Below, piece after piece: positions 22,881-32,681 of a DNA stretch of 64,000 bases. The translations under genes were made by a program, and so were the position numbers. This DNA comes from Deltaproteobacteria bacterium (lineage in GTDB: Bacteria; Myxococcota; Kuafuiibacteriia; Kuafuiibacteriales; Kuafuiibacteriaceae). The stretch lies in contig JADJBV010000002.1 of NCBI GenBank assembly GCA_016703535.1, positions 2,170,001 through 2,234,000 of the forward strand, given 5' to 3'. Every line of letters begins with the position of its first letter. Within the stretch, counting starts at the first letter, position 1. The notes under the pieces are model-generated. The model searched no databases. It was not told the origin of the DNA and worked only from the letters and a program-made list of their open reading frames with translations.

Positions 22881-23483
22881 TCAGGGCGCGCCCAAAAACG
22901 GGCCCTGGGGTTGGTACTCGAGGCGAGCGGCACCTTTGGCCGCCGCCTCGGGTCCAGCGATCCGCCGCACCAGGTGGAGGGCCAGATCGATCCCCGAGAT
23001 CACACCGCCGGCGGTCACCAAGTTGCCATCGTCGACAACCCGTTCCCGCACCACCACCGCCCCACTTTCGGCGAGAGCCGACAGCGCCACGTGGTGGCTC
23101 ACCGCCCGCCGCCCCTTGGTGATGCCCGCCGCCGCCAAGATCATGCTCCCGGTGCACACCGAAGCCATACTTTTGCCCGCCGCCGACAACTCAGCGAGTC
23201 GCGCGGGCAACACCCCTCGTTGAATCTCCGCCCAAGCCCCCACCGGTCCCCGAGCCGCCCAAGCCCCCCCCGGCACCACCACCCAGTCCCAAGAATCGTC
23301 GAGCACCCCGGTCGCCTCCAAGCTCAACCCATGGGTCGCGGTAAACCGCAGTTGCCCATCGAAGGAGACCAACTCGGTGTGAAGCGCCGCGCCCGCCAAC
23401 TCCGCGGCCCGCAACACTTCAAACGGCTCCACCACATCCAGCTCATCGAAGCCCTGAAACAACGGGATCGCCAAACGGATCAT
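22881..23483 (-). CDS. DJ-1/PfpI family protein
   Basis: 200 aa, the usual family length. ATG 23483 is chosen because AGGAGG lies just upstream. The protein has the flavodoxin-like fold pattern of DJ-1/PfpI: IRLAIPLFQGFDELDVVEPFEVL, then the strand VVVPGG, and the nucleophile elbow SVCTGSMILAAAG with Cys near residue 114. A His pair follows (AVSHHVAL), then DDGNLVTAGGVISG. This version resembles the regulatory or isonitrile-hydratase-like branch rather than the protease. It is cytoplasmic. The substrate is unknown. Its upstream side faces the repeat-rich gene-free region. Confidence 0.88.
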   Translation of the reverse strand: MIRLAIPLFQGFDELDVVEPFEVLRAAELAGAALHTELVSFDGQLRFTATHGLSLEATGVLDDSWDWVVVPGGAWAARGPVGAWAEIQRGVLPARLAELSAAGKSMASVCTGSMILAAAGITKGRRAVSHHVALSALAESGAVVVRERVVDDGNLVTAGGVISGIDLALHLVRRIAGPEAAAKGAARLEYQPQGPFLGAP

Positions 23484-23559
23484 GCCGCCCCTCCTAAAGC
23501 CCAAGCCCCCACCAGTCCAGCCCCAGGTCCTCCCGCCCACCTCCCGCAGCCCCAAGCCT

Positions 23560-23850
23560 CATCCTCACGCCCGCAGCCTCACGCCTCAGCCCGACGCCTC
23601 AGCCCGACGCCTCAGCCTCACGCCAAGCCCGACGCCTCACCCTCACGCCAACGCCTCAGCCCCCCGCCTCATCCTCAAGCCTCAGCGACACGCCTCATCC
23701 TCAAGCCTCAGCGACACGCCTCAGCCCCCCGCCTCATCCTCAAGCCTCAGCGACACGCCTCAGCCCCCCGCCTCAGCGACACGCCTCAGCCCCCCGCCTC
23801 AGCGACACGCCTCAGCCCCCCACCTCAGCCCCCGCCTCAGCCCCCCACCT
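23560..23850. repeat. Short tandem repeats rich in CCTCAG
   Basis: The stretch is built from variants of GCCTCAGC, GACGCCTCAG and CCTCATCCTCAAG. A 26-bp unit (GCCTCAGCCC... ...CGACAC) is repeated back to back at 23756-23781 and 23782-23807. Strong strand asymmetry: C-rich on plus, almost no G runs. No convincing gene lies here on either strand. Confidence 0.75.
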
Positions 23851-23863
23851 CCCACGCTCGCAG

Positions 23864-23990
23864 CTTCGGCGTAGGCGGGGGGACCCTCTCCCGTAGCGAA
23901 CAGTCTGGGGCAGGAGGGTCGGGGCCCCAGGGGGCCCAGGACGGGCCCCTCTGTTCGCGAGGGAGAGGGTCCCCCCGCCGAAAGCCGAAG
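23864..23990. repeat. Large near-perfect inverted repeat (40-bp arms)
   Basis: Arms at 23864-23903 and 23951-23990 pair over 40 bp with only two short mismatched patches, around a 47-bp GC-rich centre that contains smaller palindromes (GGGGCCCC). The arms share the core GGCGGGGGGACCCTCTCCC and GCGAACAG. It could be a miniature inverted-repeat element or a strong hairpin. It lies inside the gene-free region between the DJ-1 gene and the ABC permease gene. Confidence 0.8.
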
Positions 23991-23999
23991 TGTACCTCG

Positions 24000-24250
24000 G
24001 CCCCCCCGCAACCCACCTCACGCAACCCACGCCCGCAGCCCACCTCACGCAACCCACCCCGCGCAACCCACCTTGCGAATCCACCGCCCCGCAACCCACC
24101 TTGTAAAGCCCAGCGCTCGCAACCCAACTTGCGAATCCACCTCGCGCAACCCAACTTGCGAATCCACCTCGCGCAACCCAACTTGCGAATCCACCGCCCC
24201 GCAACCCACCTTGCGAAGCCCAAGCGCCCGCAATCCACCTTGCGAACCAA
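24000..24250. repeat. 27-bp tandem repeats
   Basis: Unit AACCCAACTTGCGAATCCAC plus CTCGCGC, at 24121-24147, 24148-24174 and a partial copy from 24175 to 24195. More diverged copies (GCAACCCACCTTGCGAATCC and similar) extend to both sides. Because 27 is a multiple of three, reading frames through it give 9-residue peptide repeats, which I regard as non-coding. Confidence 0.75.
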
Positions 24251-24280
24251 CAACCACCCCGAGCGCCTCACCGCGCGAAG

Positions 24281-26847
24281 TTATTCGTAGGAGAGGGCCT
24301 CAGTGACATCCATCCGAGCCGCCCGCCGCCCCGGCAACAGCCCTGCCAAGGCCGCGGTGACCACCACGGTGATGGCCACCCGAGCCGCCGCGGCCGCCGG
24401 GAAGCTGTAGTCGACGTGCCAGCCCGTGGAAGCCAAGGCGACGGTGCGAACGAAGACCAGGCCCATCGGGACCCCCAAAAAGAGGCCGGTGAGGGCCGAC
24501 GCGAGCCCAAGGAAGCCGGCCTCGGCCACCACACTGACGGCGACCTGCCGCTGAGTGGCACCGACCGCCCGCAACACGCCGATCTCCCGGATCCGATCGA
24601 TGACCGCGGCCAACATGGTGCCGACCACCCCAAGGAGGGCCACCGCCAAGGTGATGAAGTCGGTGGACTTCAGGATCGCCAAAGATTGGGTGACCACTCG
24701 GCGAATCTCCTCTCGCAGCTTGGAGGCCGGGGTGATGAACAAAGCGCGGTCGTCGCCGAAGCGCCGCTTCACCTCGGCCACCACCTGATCCACGTCGACC
24801 CCGTCCTTCAGGTAGAGGTCCATCGAGTCGACCAGATCGTCTTGCCAGTACTCCTGGAACCAGCGCCGATCGATGAAGCCCAGGCCCTGGTCCGAGGTGT
24901 AGTCCACGAAGATCGCCCGCACCTCGAACTTATGCCGGCCGGTGGGGGTGTCGATCTCCAAGGTGTCACCCGGGTGTTTGCCGAGGCGCCGGGCGCCATT
25001 TTCGGACAACATGATCCGGGGCTCGGCGTAGAGCTCACCCCGCTGCACCTCACCTTCGGTGTACTTCAGCTTCCGCTTTCGGCGCTCCTGCTGGGCCAGA
25101 TAACGGTCGGTGTTGAGCGACAAGAGCTGGAGCCGCAGCGGGCCGACCTCTTGGTTGATGATCCGGGCGGGCTGGACCACGTCGACGCCGGGGATGTCGG
25201 CCAGGCGCTCCATCATCTCGGGGCGGAAGGGCACGTTGTGTTGGTCGGCCAATGGAGAACCGGCGGTGATCAAGACGTCGGCGGGGACCGACTGCTCGAC
25301 CCAGTCCATCATCGACATCTCCAAGGAGCGGCCCCAGCTGGCGATGCAGACCCCAGAGGCCACCGAGACCATCAAGGCCGCGACGGTCAAGACGCTGCGC
25401 TCCATCGAACGCTCCACGTTGTCGACGGCCAGGCGCCCTGGCACACCCAACCAGGCCTCGAAGATTCCGCCCATCGCTCGCCGAAAGATCAAGACGAAGC
25501 TGGGGACGAACAAGGTGGCCGCCACCACAAAGAGGCCGAGGGACACAAAACCCAAGACCAAAACCTCGGCCCCCAACCACGCGGTGGCGAAGGCCGGCAA
25601 CAAACACAGGAGCCCCGCGAACAACATCTTCCGATGCGGCAAGCGGCGCCGCGCCGTGGCCGAACTTCGGGCCCGGCGTAAGGTCTCCACCGGATCGACG
25701 TGGGCCGCGGCCCGGGCTGGCAGGTAGGCGGCCACCAAGGTCGCGATCATCCCCGACAACACCCCGTAGATCCCAAGATCCAAGGTGATCTTGGGCGGGG
25801 TCGGCTGGATCGGGGCGTAGAACTGGCTGACGTTGCCGGTGGTCTGATCGAGCGCCAGTTGGGCCAAACCGTGGGCCAACAACAAGCCAAATAGGCCGCC
25901 GACCAGGCCCAAGATCCCCGCCTCCAAACAGAAGGTCAACACGACCCGCCCTTGGGACACGCCGATCGCGCGGAGGATTCCGATCTCGCGCCGCCGCTGG
26001 GCCACCGCCACGCTGACCGCGTTGTAGATCAGGAACATGCCGACCATCAGGGCAATCAGGCCCGCCACTTGGATGCCGGCCTCCAGCGGCCCCAAGATGC
26101 CCGCCAGGTGTTGGGCCCGGCCCTCGGGGCCCTCGACCCGGCCCCGACCGCCGACCACCTTTTGCAAGACAACTTGCATTGCCGCCGCGGTGTGTTCGGG
26201 CGCCACCGCGATCTCGATCCGATCGACCCGTTCGCCCCGGCCGAAGCTGAGCATGAGCGCCTCGGTGTACATCACCGCCACTTGCCCGCCGAAGGCCGCG
26301 GTGGGGCCTTCGTCCTCGAGGATGCCGCGGATCCTAAAGGCCTTGGTGCCTTCGCCGGTCACCAACTCCAAGGCGCCGCCCAACTCGAGCTTCTGCCGCT
26401 CGGCCAACTTGCGGCTCACCAAAATGCCGACCGGATCGTTGATCAGCTCCAGCGGATCTTCGACCGCGTCTTGGCCGGCCGTCGACTTAAACGGCAAAAA
26501 GTAGCGGTCGCCCAAGAAATCGACGCCCAACACCAACAGCGGACCATCGCCGCCCGGCTGACGCGTGATCACCTCCAAGGTGCCGGCGGCGTGGGCCACC
26601 CCTTTGGTGTCCAAGATCGCCTCGACCAACTCACTCGGCACCCCGACGTCACCGTTGGTGACCACCAGATCGGCTTTACCGGCGACTCGACCCACGGTTT
26701 CGGTGAAGGCCCCGACCAAGCTGCGGTTGACCGCGGTGGTGGCGACCAACATGGCCACCCCCAGTCCAATTCCGAACAACACCAACAAGGTGCGGAGCGG
26801 CGAATGCACCAAGTGCCGGAGGGAGATCTCGCGGAGCAGCGACAACA

Positions 26848-26848
<1 letters not shown>
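24281..26848 (-). CDS. ABC transporter permease, double FtsX type
   Basis: 855 aa from a GTG that overlaps the TAG of the ATP-binding gene by one base. An N-terminal helix (LLVLFGIGLGVAMLVATTAV) precedes a large periplasmic domain. Then comes a first FtsX-type helix set (ALMVGMFLIYNAVSVAVAQR, REIGILRAIGVSQG), a second periplasmic domain, and a second FtsX set (GVVGTMLAAVIDRIREIGVL, RAVGATQRQVAVSVVAE). The duplicated architecture fits the LolCE/MacB-like or DevC group of type VII exporters that move lipoproteins, lipids or small molecules in the envelope. It works with the adjacent ATPase. The substrate is unknown. Confidence 0.88.
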
Positions 26849-27540
<692 letters not shown>

Positions 27541-27550
27541 CCGGCCCCGG

Positions 27551-27556
27551 AAGCTA
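27551..27556 (-). promoter_or_regulatory. -10-like TAGCTT before ABC ATPase gene
   Basis: GCTAGCTTCCGG on the minus strand, the same core as before the gene at 4740 (GCTAGCTTCCGC). It ends 10 nt upstream of the ATG at 27540. No good -35 is seen. Confidence 0.4.
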
Positions 27557-27636
27557 GCAGGGTGCGGAAAAAGGGGCACTACTGCGGAAGGCGATCAGGG
27601 GGCTGCGAGCGGCGGACTCTTCGCTGCGCTGCTCAA

Positions 27637-27654
27637 CGTACCGAATCAAGTACG
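27637..27654. repeat. Small palindromic extragenic sequence
   Basis: CGTAC-N8-GTACG, inside a stretch of GCTCGCTCC-like words between the ABC transporter gene and the NCS1 permease gene (27541-27805). The composition is unlike coding sequence around it and resembles dispersed extragenic repeats. I see no gene in this gap. Confidence 0.35.
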
Positions 27655-27805
27655 CTTCCGCTGCTCGCTCCTCGTGCGCCGCTCTCGCTCCCCTGCTCGC
27701 CTCCTCGCTACGCGCCTCTTTCCCCGCGCCCTGCTCGTACACGCGGTTCGGGATCGCGAGGTTTGGCTGCGGGGTTTGCTCGAACATGTGGTAGATGCCC
27801 CACCC

Positions 27806-29347
27806 ATGCACGACCCGAAGTTGGCCGCCGAGGCCCTGGCCGAGCTCCCCGCCGACATCGCCGACAGCCCACTCTTCAACGGCGACCTGGCGCCGGTGCC
27901 CAAAGGGCGGCGGGACTGGACCACCTACAACTTCGCGGCGCTCTGGATCTCGATGGCCCACTGCATCCCAACCTACATGTTGGCGGGCGGGTTGATCTCG
28001 GTGGGCATGAACTGGTGGCAGGCGCTGCTGACCATCGGCCTCGGCAACATCATCGTGCTCGGGCCGATCCTGCTCAACGCCCACCCGGGCACCAAATACG
28101 GGATCCCGTTCCCCGTCTTGGCTCGCTCTTCCTTCGGTACGGTCGGCGCCAACGTCCCGGCGGTGTTGCGGGCGATCGTCGCCTGCGGCTGGTTCGGCAT
28201 CCAGACCTTCATCGGCGGTGAGGCGGTGAAGACCTTCCTCGAGGCCCTCTGGCCTGCCTACGCCGGGCTCGGTGGAGGCGTTCAGATCTTGGGGCTGTCG
28301 ATCCCCAGCGCCATCACCTTTTTGGTCTTTTGGGCCCTCAACATCTTGATCATCTACCGAGGCATGGACGCGGTGCGGGTGTTCGAGAACTGGGCCGCGC
28401 CGTTGGTGTTGGTGATGGCCGCGGTGCTGATGATCTGGGCCGTATCGGTGGCTGGCGGCCTGGGGCCGATGTTGTCTCAGCCGTCGAAGTTCGAGAGTTT
28501 TGGCGCCTTCTGGAAGGTCTTTATCCCGTCCCTGACGGGCATGATCGGCTTTTGGGCCACCCTCTCCTTGAACATCCCGGACTTCACCCGCTTCGGCAAA
28601 GGTCAAAAGGAGCAGATGCTCGGCCAGACCTTGGGCCTGCCCACCACCATGATCGCTTTTTCGGCGATGGGGGTGGTGATCACCTCGGCGTCCCACGCGA
28701 TCTTGGTGGGCACCCCGGTTGAGAAGTTGTGGGATCCGGTCTTCATCTTGGCTCAGCTCACCTCCGCCGCACCGCCGCCCGGCCTCGCCGAACCGCTGAT
28801 CGCTTCGCCGGGCATTCGGCTCCTGGTGGCGGTCGTGGCCTTGTTCGGCGTTGCGGTGGCGACCATCTCGGTGAACATCGCCGCCAACGTGGTCAGCCCC
28901 GCCAACGACTTTGCCAACTTGGCGCCGCGGCTGATCAGCTTCAAGACCGGCGGCCTGATCACCGGCCTGCTCGGCATCGCGATCATGCCCTGGAAGTTGT
29001 TGTCCAGCGCCGAGGTCTACATCTTCAACTGGTTGATCGGTTATTCGGCGCTGCTCGGCCCGATCGCCGGGATCATGGTCGCCGACTACTGGCTGCTCCG
29101 GAACAAGACCTTGGACGTGCCGGATCTCTATCGCCCCAACGGCCGTTATGCCGGCGTCAACTGGATCGCGATCGCCGCGTTGTTCATCGGGGTGTTGCCG
29201 AACCTGCCGGGCTTTTTGCAGAGCGCCAAACTCACCCAGATGGAGCCCGGGTTCTTCGACGCGATCTATCCTTACGCCTGGTTCACGGGCTTCCTCTTGG
29301 CGGGTGGGCTCTACCTGCTCGCCATGAAGCGGAAGCCGGCGCGCTGA
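27806..29347 (+). CDS. NCS1 family nucleobase/hydantoin permease
   Basis: 513 aa. ATG 27806 is preferred; the frame is open further upstream through a low-complexity stretch. The N-terminal signature DWTTYNFAALWISM is typical of nucleobase:cation symporter-1 proteins (Mhp1, PucI, CodB relatives). About twelve hydrophobic helices follow, including LTIGLGNIIVLGPILLNAHP, FPVLARSSFGTVGANVPA, and FWATLSLNIPDFTRFGKGQ. These proteins import uracil, cytosine, allantoin or hydantoins with Na+ or H+. No pathway genes lie nearby, so the substrate is open. TAGATG ends 8 nt before the ATG. It converges on the following lipoprotein gene with a 4-nt gap. Confidence 0.9.
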   Translation: MHDPKLAAEALAELPADIADSPLFNGDLAPVPKGRRDWTTYNFAALWISMAHCIPTYMLAGGLISVGMNWWQALLTIGLGNIIVLGPILLNAHPGTKYGIPFPVLARSSFGTVGANVPAVLRAIVACGWFGIQTFIGGEAVKTFLEALWPAYAGLGGGVQILGLSIPSAITFLVFWALNILIIYRGMDAVRVFENWAAPLVLVMAAVLMIWAVSVAGGLGPMLSQPSKFESFGAFWKVFIPSLTGMIGFWATLSLNIPDFTRFGKGQKEQMLGQTLGLPTTMIAFSAMGVVITSASHAILVGTPVEKLWDPVFILAQLTSAAPPPGLAEPLIASPGIRLLVAVVALFGVAVATISVNIAANVVSPANDFANLAPRLISFKTGGLITGLLGIAIMPWKLLSSAEVYIFNWLIGYSALLGPIAGIMVADYWLLRNKTLDVPDLYRPNGRYAGVNWIAIAALFIGVLPNLPGFLQSAKLTQMEPGFFDAIYPYAWFTGFLLAGGLYLLAMKRKPAR

Positions 29348-29351
29348 TCCG

Positions 29352-30308
29352 CTACTGTTGCTGGGCCTCGAAGGCCACGTAGATCTTGGGGGCGATCGCG
29401 TCGGGCACGACCTTGAGGAGCCCACCGTAGGCATCACCTTGACGGAGCGTCACTTTGCCGCCGTCTTCGCCGCCCGAGTACTTCACGCTGCCGCCCAGCT
29501 CGACCAACGACTGATAAGGGAACAGGCCGAGGGCCTCCCGGCCGACGATGTCGCGCAACACTTGGCAGGCATCGACCAAGGTCCCGGCGCTGATGTCCAC
29601 GCTGAGCAGCCCGACGTCGACCTCCAGCTCCGACCTGCCGTTGAGGATCGCGTTGACCAAAGTCGAACACTCGAGGGCCGCCAAGACGCTGTTTTTTTGG
29701 CTCTCCAAGCCGGCGCCCAAGACCACCACCTCCGCCAAAGACAAGACCAAACCACCAAAACCGAGGGGCACCTCGTGGGGCTCGAGGACAAACTCCTCGT
29801 CCTCGACCTCGCCGTTCCATTCGGCGATCACGCCGTCGGGGTTGAGCTGTTCGCCGGTCACCCGGTGTACGCCGTTGGCGATGGCCATCTCGAAGGCAGT
29901 GAAGGTCTCTTTGCCTTCGACGCCGTCGCCACCTTCTTCCAGCTCCAAGGTGCTGGTGACCGTCACGTCGGCCAGGGCACCCCTCAGCGCCAAGGTCGTG
30001 CTCCCATCGGCGCGGAGCTCCGGAGCCAACTCCTGATCGATCAGCGTCCGCAAGGTGGGGCGCACCAGGCCATCCAGGCCCACCGCCAGGTCGTCGGCGG
30101 TCCCGAAGGGCAGGGGGGTCTTGTCGGCGATCTCGGCGATCAACAGATCGATCACCGCGTCGCTGGCGCTGCGGCCGTCGGCCAGCGGACCACTGAGGTT
30201 CCAGTGGCCGGTGGTGGTGTAGCTCCCGACCCACTCCGGATCGCCGCAAGCGGTTGAGAACAAGGCCAGCCCCAAAAGAGAGGCCGCCCCGTGGAACGTA
30301 CGTTTCAT
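29352..30308 (-). CDS. Lipoprotein of unknown function
   Basis: 318 aa. ATG 30308 gives a lipoprotein signal (LLGLALFSTAC, Cys near residue 21). After it the protein has no cysteine-rich or catalytic motif I recognise. It begins WVGSYTTTGHWNLSGPLADG and continues with mixed alpha/beta segments, with two Cys later (ALECSTLV and VDACQVL). The ending, KVVPDAIAPKIYVAFEAQQQ, is well formed. A hairpin-like GGGGC...GCCCC containing CATACT sits directly before the ATG. It is probably an envelope protein. Confidence 0.72.
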   Translation of the reverse strand: MKRTFHGAASLLGLALFSTACGDPEWVGSYTTTGHWNLSGPLADGRSASDAVIDLLIAEIADKTPLPFGTADDLAVGLDGLVRPTLRTLIDQELAPELRADGSTTLALRGALADVTVTSTLELEEGGDGVEGKETFTAFEMAIANGVHRVTGEQLNPDGVIAEWNGEVEDEEFVLEPHEVPLGFGGLVLSLAEVVVLGAGLESQKNSVLAALECSTLVNAILNGRSELEVDVGLLSVDISAGTLVDACQVLRDIVGREALGLFPYQSLVELGGSVKYSGGEDGGKVTLRQGDAYGGLLKVVPDAIAPKIYVAFEAQQQ

Positions 30309-30421
30309 GGGGCCAGTATGCCCCAGGACCCGGCCGCCACCGAGGTGGCCCAAATCTGTGCGCGCCGCCAATTGCCGACCCTCACCCACCGGCCGCCTGT
30401 GCCGGCCCTCACGTCACACCC

Positions 30422-31222
30422 CTATTCGATGACCAGATCTTTGGGCAACAACAGCAGCGCGATCCCCGCGACGATCCGGTAGATGGCGAAGCCCCGGAAG
30501 GTGTGGCCGGCGACAAAACGCAGCAGCCAACGAATGGTGGCCCAGGCCACAAAAAACGCGACGGTCATGCCCAGCAAAAACGAGGGCCCGGTGCCCGAAA
30601 GTTGATCCCGGAACTTGAGCAGTTCGTAGCCCGAGGCCGCGAACATGGTGGGGATGGCGAGGTAAAACGAAAAGAGCGTGGCGGTGGGGCGATCCAACTT
30701 CACCGCCAAACCACCGATGATGGTGGAGCCGCTCCGGCTCATGCCGGGCCACAAGGCGAGGATCTGCGCGCACCCCACCAAAAGAGCCTGGCGCCGGGTG
30801 ATGTCCAAGAGGCGGACCGTGCGATCGCTGACCTTCGGGTCCCCTCGATCCAGGAAGAGGATGGCCACGCCGCCGACGATCCACGCCAAAGAGACGCCGA
30901 CCGGGCTCTCGAGCAAGGCGGAGATCGCGTCGTGAAAGAGGAAACCCAAGATCGCGCTCGGCAAAAATCCCAGGGCCAACTTGATCACCAAGTCCACGGT
31001 CTGGGCTCGGCTGTGGCTCAACAGGCTCCAGATCTCGCGGCGGCGATCGACCAACACCGCCAAGATCGCGCCCAGCTGGATCACCACCAAAAAAGGCTCG
31101 CGCCAGATCGGATTGAAGGACAGTAGGCGCGCCGCCACCACCAAGTGACCGGTGCTCGAGATCGGGAGGAACTCCGTTAGTCCTTCCACCAAGGCCAAGA
31201 TCAGGATCGGCAGCCAGAGCAC
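30422..31222 (-). CDS. uppP: Undecaprenyl-diphosphatase
   Basis: 266 aa from a GTG start. It hydrolyses undecaprenyl pyrophosphate to the monophosphate, recycling the lipid carrier for peptidoglycan and polysaccharides at the inner membrane; overexpression confers bacitracin resistance in known cases. The two active-site motifs are clear: VEGLTEFLPISSTGHLVVA near the N-terminus and WPGMSRSGSTIIGGL in the middle. About eight hydrophobic helices follow the family pattern and the length is normal. The gene stands alone between a lipoprotein gene and a divergent lipoprotein gene. Confidence 0.95.
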   Translation of the reverse strand: MLWLPILILALVEGLTEFLPISSTGHLVVAARLLSFNPIWREPFLVVIQLGAILAVLVDRRREIWSLLSHSRAQTVDLVIKLALGFLPSAILGFLFHDAISALLESPVGVSLAWIVGGVAILFLDRGDPKVSDRTVRLLDITRRQALLVGCAQILALWPGMSRSGSTIIGGLAVKLDRPTATLFSFYLAIPTMFAASGYELLKFRDQLSGTGPSFLLGMTVAFFVAWATIRWLLRFVAGHTFRGFAIYRIVAGIALLLLPKDLVIE

Positions 31223-31305
31223 GAGGGCCTGTTAGCCTTTTTCAATCGGCGGGTCCAACGGCGCTTTGTGCGCCCGAGGCCGGAGGTCACCGGTAAAGAG
31301 GGGCG

Positions 31306-31872
31306 ATGACGCGACGTACCGCCTCCCAATTCGGCCTGGCTTTCCTGGTCGGGCTCGCCCTCGGGTGCAGCGACGATCCCAGCGACGACCGAGGCAACGG
31401 GGCCGACAGCGGCGCCGTCGCCGACAGCGGCGCGACCGATCAGGGCGTCGCGGACACCGGCGCCGATCTGGGCGTCGACTCGGGCCCGGCCGACACCGGG
31501 CTCGTCGACAGCGGCGTCTTCGACCTGGGGCTCACCGACAGCGGCCTGCACGACAGCGGCGTCCACGACACCGGGGCCAACTTTCCGGATGGCGGCCAGG
31601 CCGACGCCGAGGTCGACGCGGGCGTAAGTTGTGGTCTGCTCGGCACCGAATGCAGCGGCGGCGATGACTGCGGCCCCAACCTGTTCTGCGGCTTTGAAGG
31701 CATCTGCGTGCCGATCCCCGAGTGTGGTGGCTTCGTGATGGCCTCTTGCCCCAACACCTCTCCGATCTGCCTGTACTACGCGGGCGCCGACATCGGGCCT
31801 TGCTTCACCCAGTTCGAGCGCAACTGTGTCTGCAACAACCCCAACATCTCCCGCTTGTTCGCTGGGTGTTAG
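31306..31872 (+). CDS. Lipoprotein with long Asp/Gly linker and Cys-rich C-terminus
   Basis: 188 aa. A lipoprotein signal (AFLVGLALGC) leads to about 80 residues of DSG/DTG/DLG repeats (for example LVDSGVFDLGLTDSG), then a compact domain of about 75 residues with at least ten Cys (CGLLGTECSGGDDCGPNLFC ... CVCNNPN). This looks like a disulfide-rich EGF-like module. The layout, lipid anchor plus acidic spacer plus small domain, is common in myxobacterial surface proteins. No partner is recognised. Confidence 0.75.
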   Translation: MTRRTASQFGLAFLVGLALGCSDDPSDDRGNGADSGAVADSGATDQGVADTGADLGVDSGPADTGLVDSGVFDLGLTDSGLHDSGVHDTGANFPDGGQADAEVDAGVSCGLLGTECSGGDDCGPNLFCGFEGICVPIPECGGFVMASCPNTSPICLYYAGADIGPCFTQFERNCVCNNPNISRLFAGC

Positions 31873-31948
31873 CGATCCGTTTGAGCCGGCCCGGCGACCG
31901 CACAAGCCGCTCTTGGGGCCGGGACCTGCGGTCTGCTACCCTGGACAA

Positions 31949-32662
31949 GTGTTGGGACGGTTGGGTTTGGTCCTCCTGATCTCGGGGAGCGGGTGCCTCC
32001 TCGAGATCGACGAGGCCTTGATCCCAGGCCGCGGTCCGGGGGACGGCGGTGTTCGCCCCGACGGCGGGCCGGACGGGTGCCCCGCTGACCAGGTGCCCCT
32101 CGTTTCCGGGGGCTGCATCGATCGCACCGAGGTCAACAACCAAGCCTACCGAGCCTTCGTCGACGCTCGGGGTGGCGACCTCTCGGGGCGCCCCGAAGCT
32201 TGCGCCTTCGACACCCAAAACGAGCCGAGCCAGGAGTGGCCGCCCTCCCAGGGGCGCTTGGAGCACCCGGTCACCTTCGTGGACTGGTGTGATGCCTTTG
32301 CCTACTGCTCCTACCTGGGCCGGTCCCTCTGCGCCGCCGGGGCCTGGCGGGAGGCCTGCGGGACCCTGGCCTATCCTTATGGGGCCAGTTATCAAGCGGG
32401 GACCTGCCAAGGGGACGCCCAGAACCCCGGTCAACGCCGCACCGATCCGGTCGGGAGTCACCCCGGGTGTGTCGGGCCGAGTGGCGCCCTGGATCTGTCG
32501 GGGAGCGTCGAAGAATGGATCAACGACTGCGCCGGCGACCAGTGTGGGTTGGCGGGCGGGAGCTTCCTCGATCCGCCGGCCTCTTTGACCTGCACCGCAC
32601 CCCGAACGGCCCCGATCGGCAGTTCGGCTCAAGCCCGTGGCTTCCGGTGTTGCAGCCCCTGA
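31949..32662 (+). CDS. Lipoprotein with FGE-sulfatase (SUMF1-like) domain
   Basis: 237 aa from GTG 31949, chosen because it gives a lipoprotein signal (LGLVLLISGSGC). After a short Gly/Asp/Pro linker comes a formylglycine-generating-enzyme-like domain: IDRTEVNNQAYRAFVDA, HPVTFVDWCDAFAYCSYLGR, LSGSVEEWIND and ARGFRCCSP at the end. These match the FGE-sulfatase (SUMF1) family, many of whose bacterial members are not oxidases but binding proteins. It is rich in Cys, as expected outside the cytoplasm. TACCCT lies 6 nt before the GTG. It is followed by the kinase gene. Confidence 0.8.
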   Translation: MLGRLGLVLLISGSGCLLEIDEALIPGRGPGDGGVRPDGGPDGCPADQVPLVSGGCIDRTEVNNQAYRAFVDARGGDLSGRPEACAFDTQNEPSQEWPPSQGRLEHPVTFVDWCDAFAYCSYLGRSLCAAGAWREACGTLAYPYGASYQAGTCQGDAQNPGQRRTDPVGSHPGCVGPSGALDLSGSVEEWINDCAGDQCGLAGGSFLDPPASLTCTAPRTAPIGSSAQARGFRCCSP

Positions 32663-32664
32663 CG

Positions 32665-32670
32665 TAGCAT
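32665..32670 (+). promoter_or_regulatory. -10-like TAGCAT before the kinase gene
   Basis: GTAGCATCCC, ending 11 nt before the ATG at 32682, matches the TAGC(A/T)TC pattern seen before other genes in the window. No clear -35. Confidence 0.35.
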
Positions 32671-32681
32671 CCCAGGTGCGG

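Larger units (their letters stand above)
23484..24280. other. Gene-free repeat region
   Basis: 797 bp without a credible gene. It holds the CCTCAG repeats, the large inverted repeat and the 27-bp repeats listed separately. Open frames here are Pro/Ser/Cys-rich repeats without conserved features. Confidence 0.7.

Noticed and set aside
24121..24195. 27-bp repeats as a possible CRISPR array.
   Set aside because: The copies are back to back with no spacers, and no cas genes are present.
24045..24257. Minus-strand frames with 9-residue repeats such as GGFASWVAR as a possible repeat protein.
   Set aside because: The 27-bp DNA repeat gives such peptides in several frames. There is no good start, signal or conserved end.
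22911..24290. A 459-codon plus-strand frame across the DJ-1 gene and the repeat region.
   Set aside because: Half of it is antisense to the DJ-1 gene and the rest is Pro/Ser repeats from tandem DNA repeats.
27554..29437. A 627-codon minus-strand frame opposite the NCS1 permease gene.
   Set aside because: Highly charged His/Asp/Gly composition without hydrophobic core; the plus-strand permease is unambiguous.
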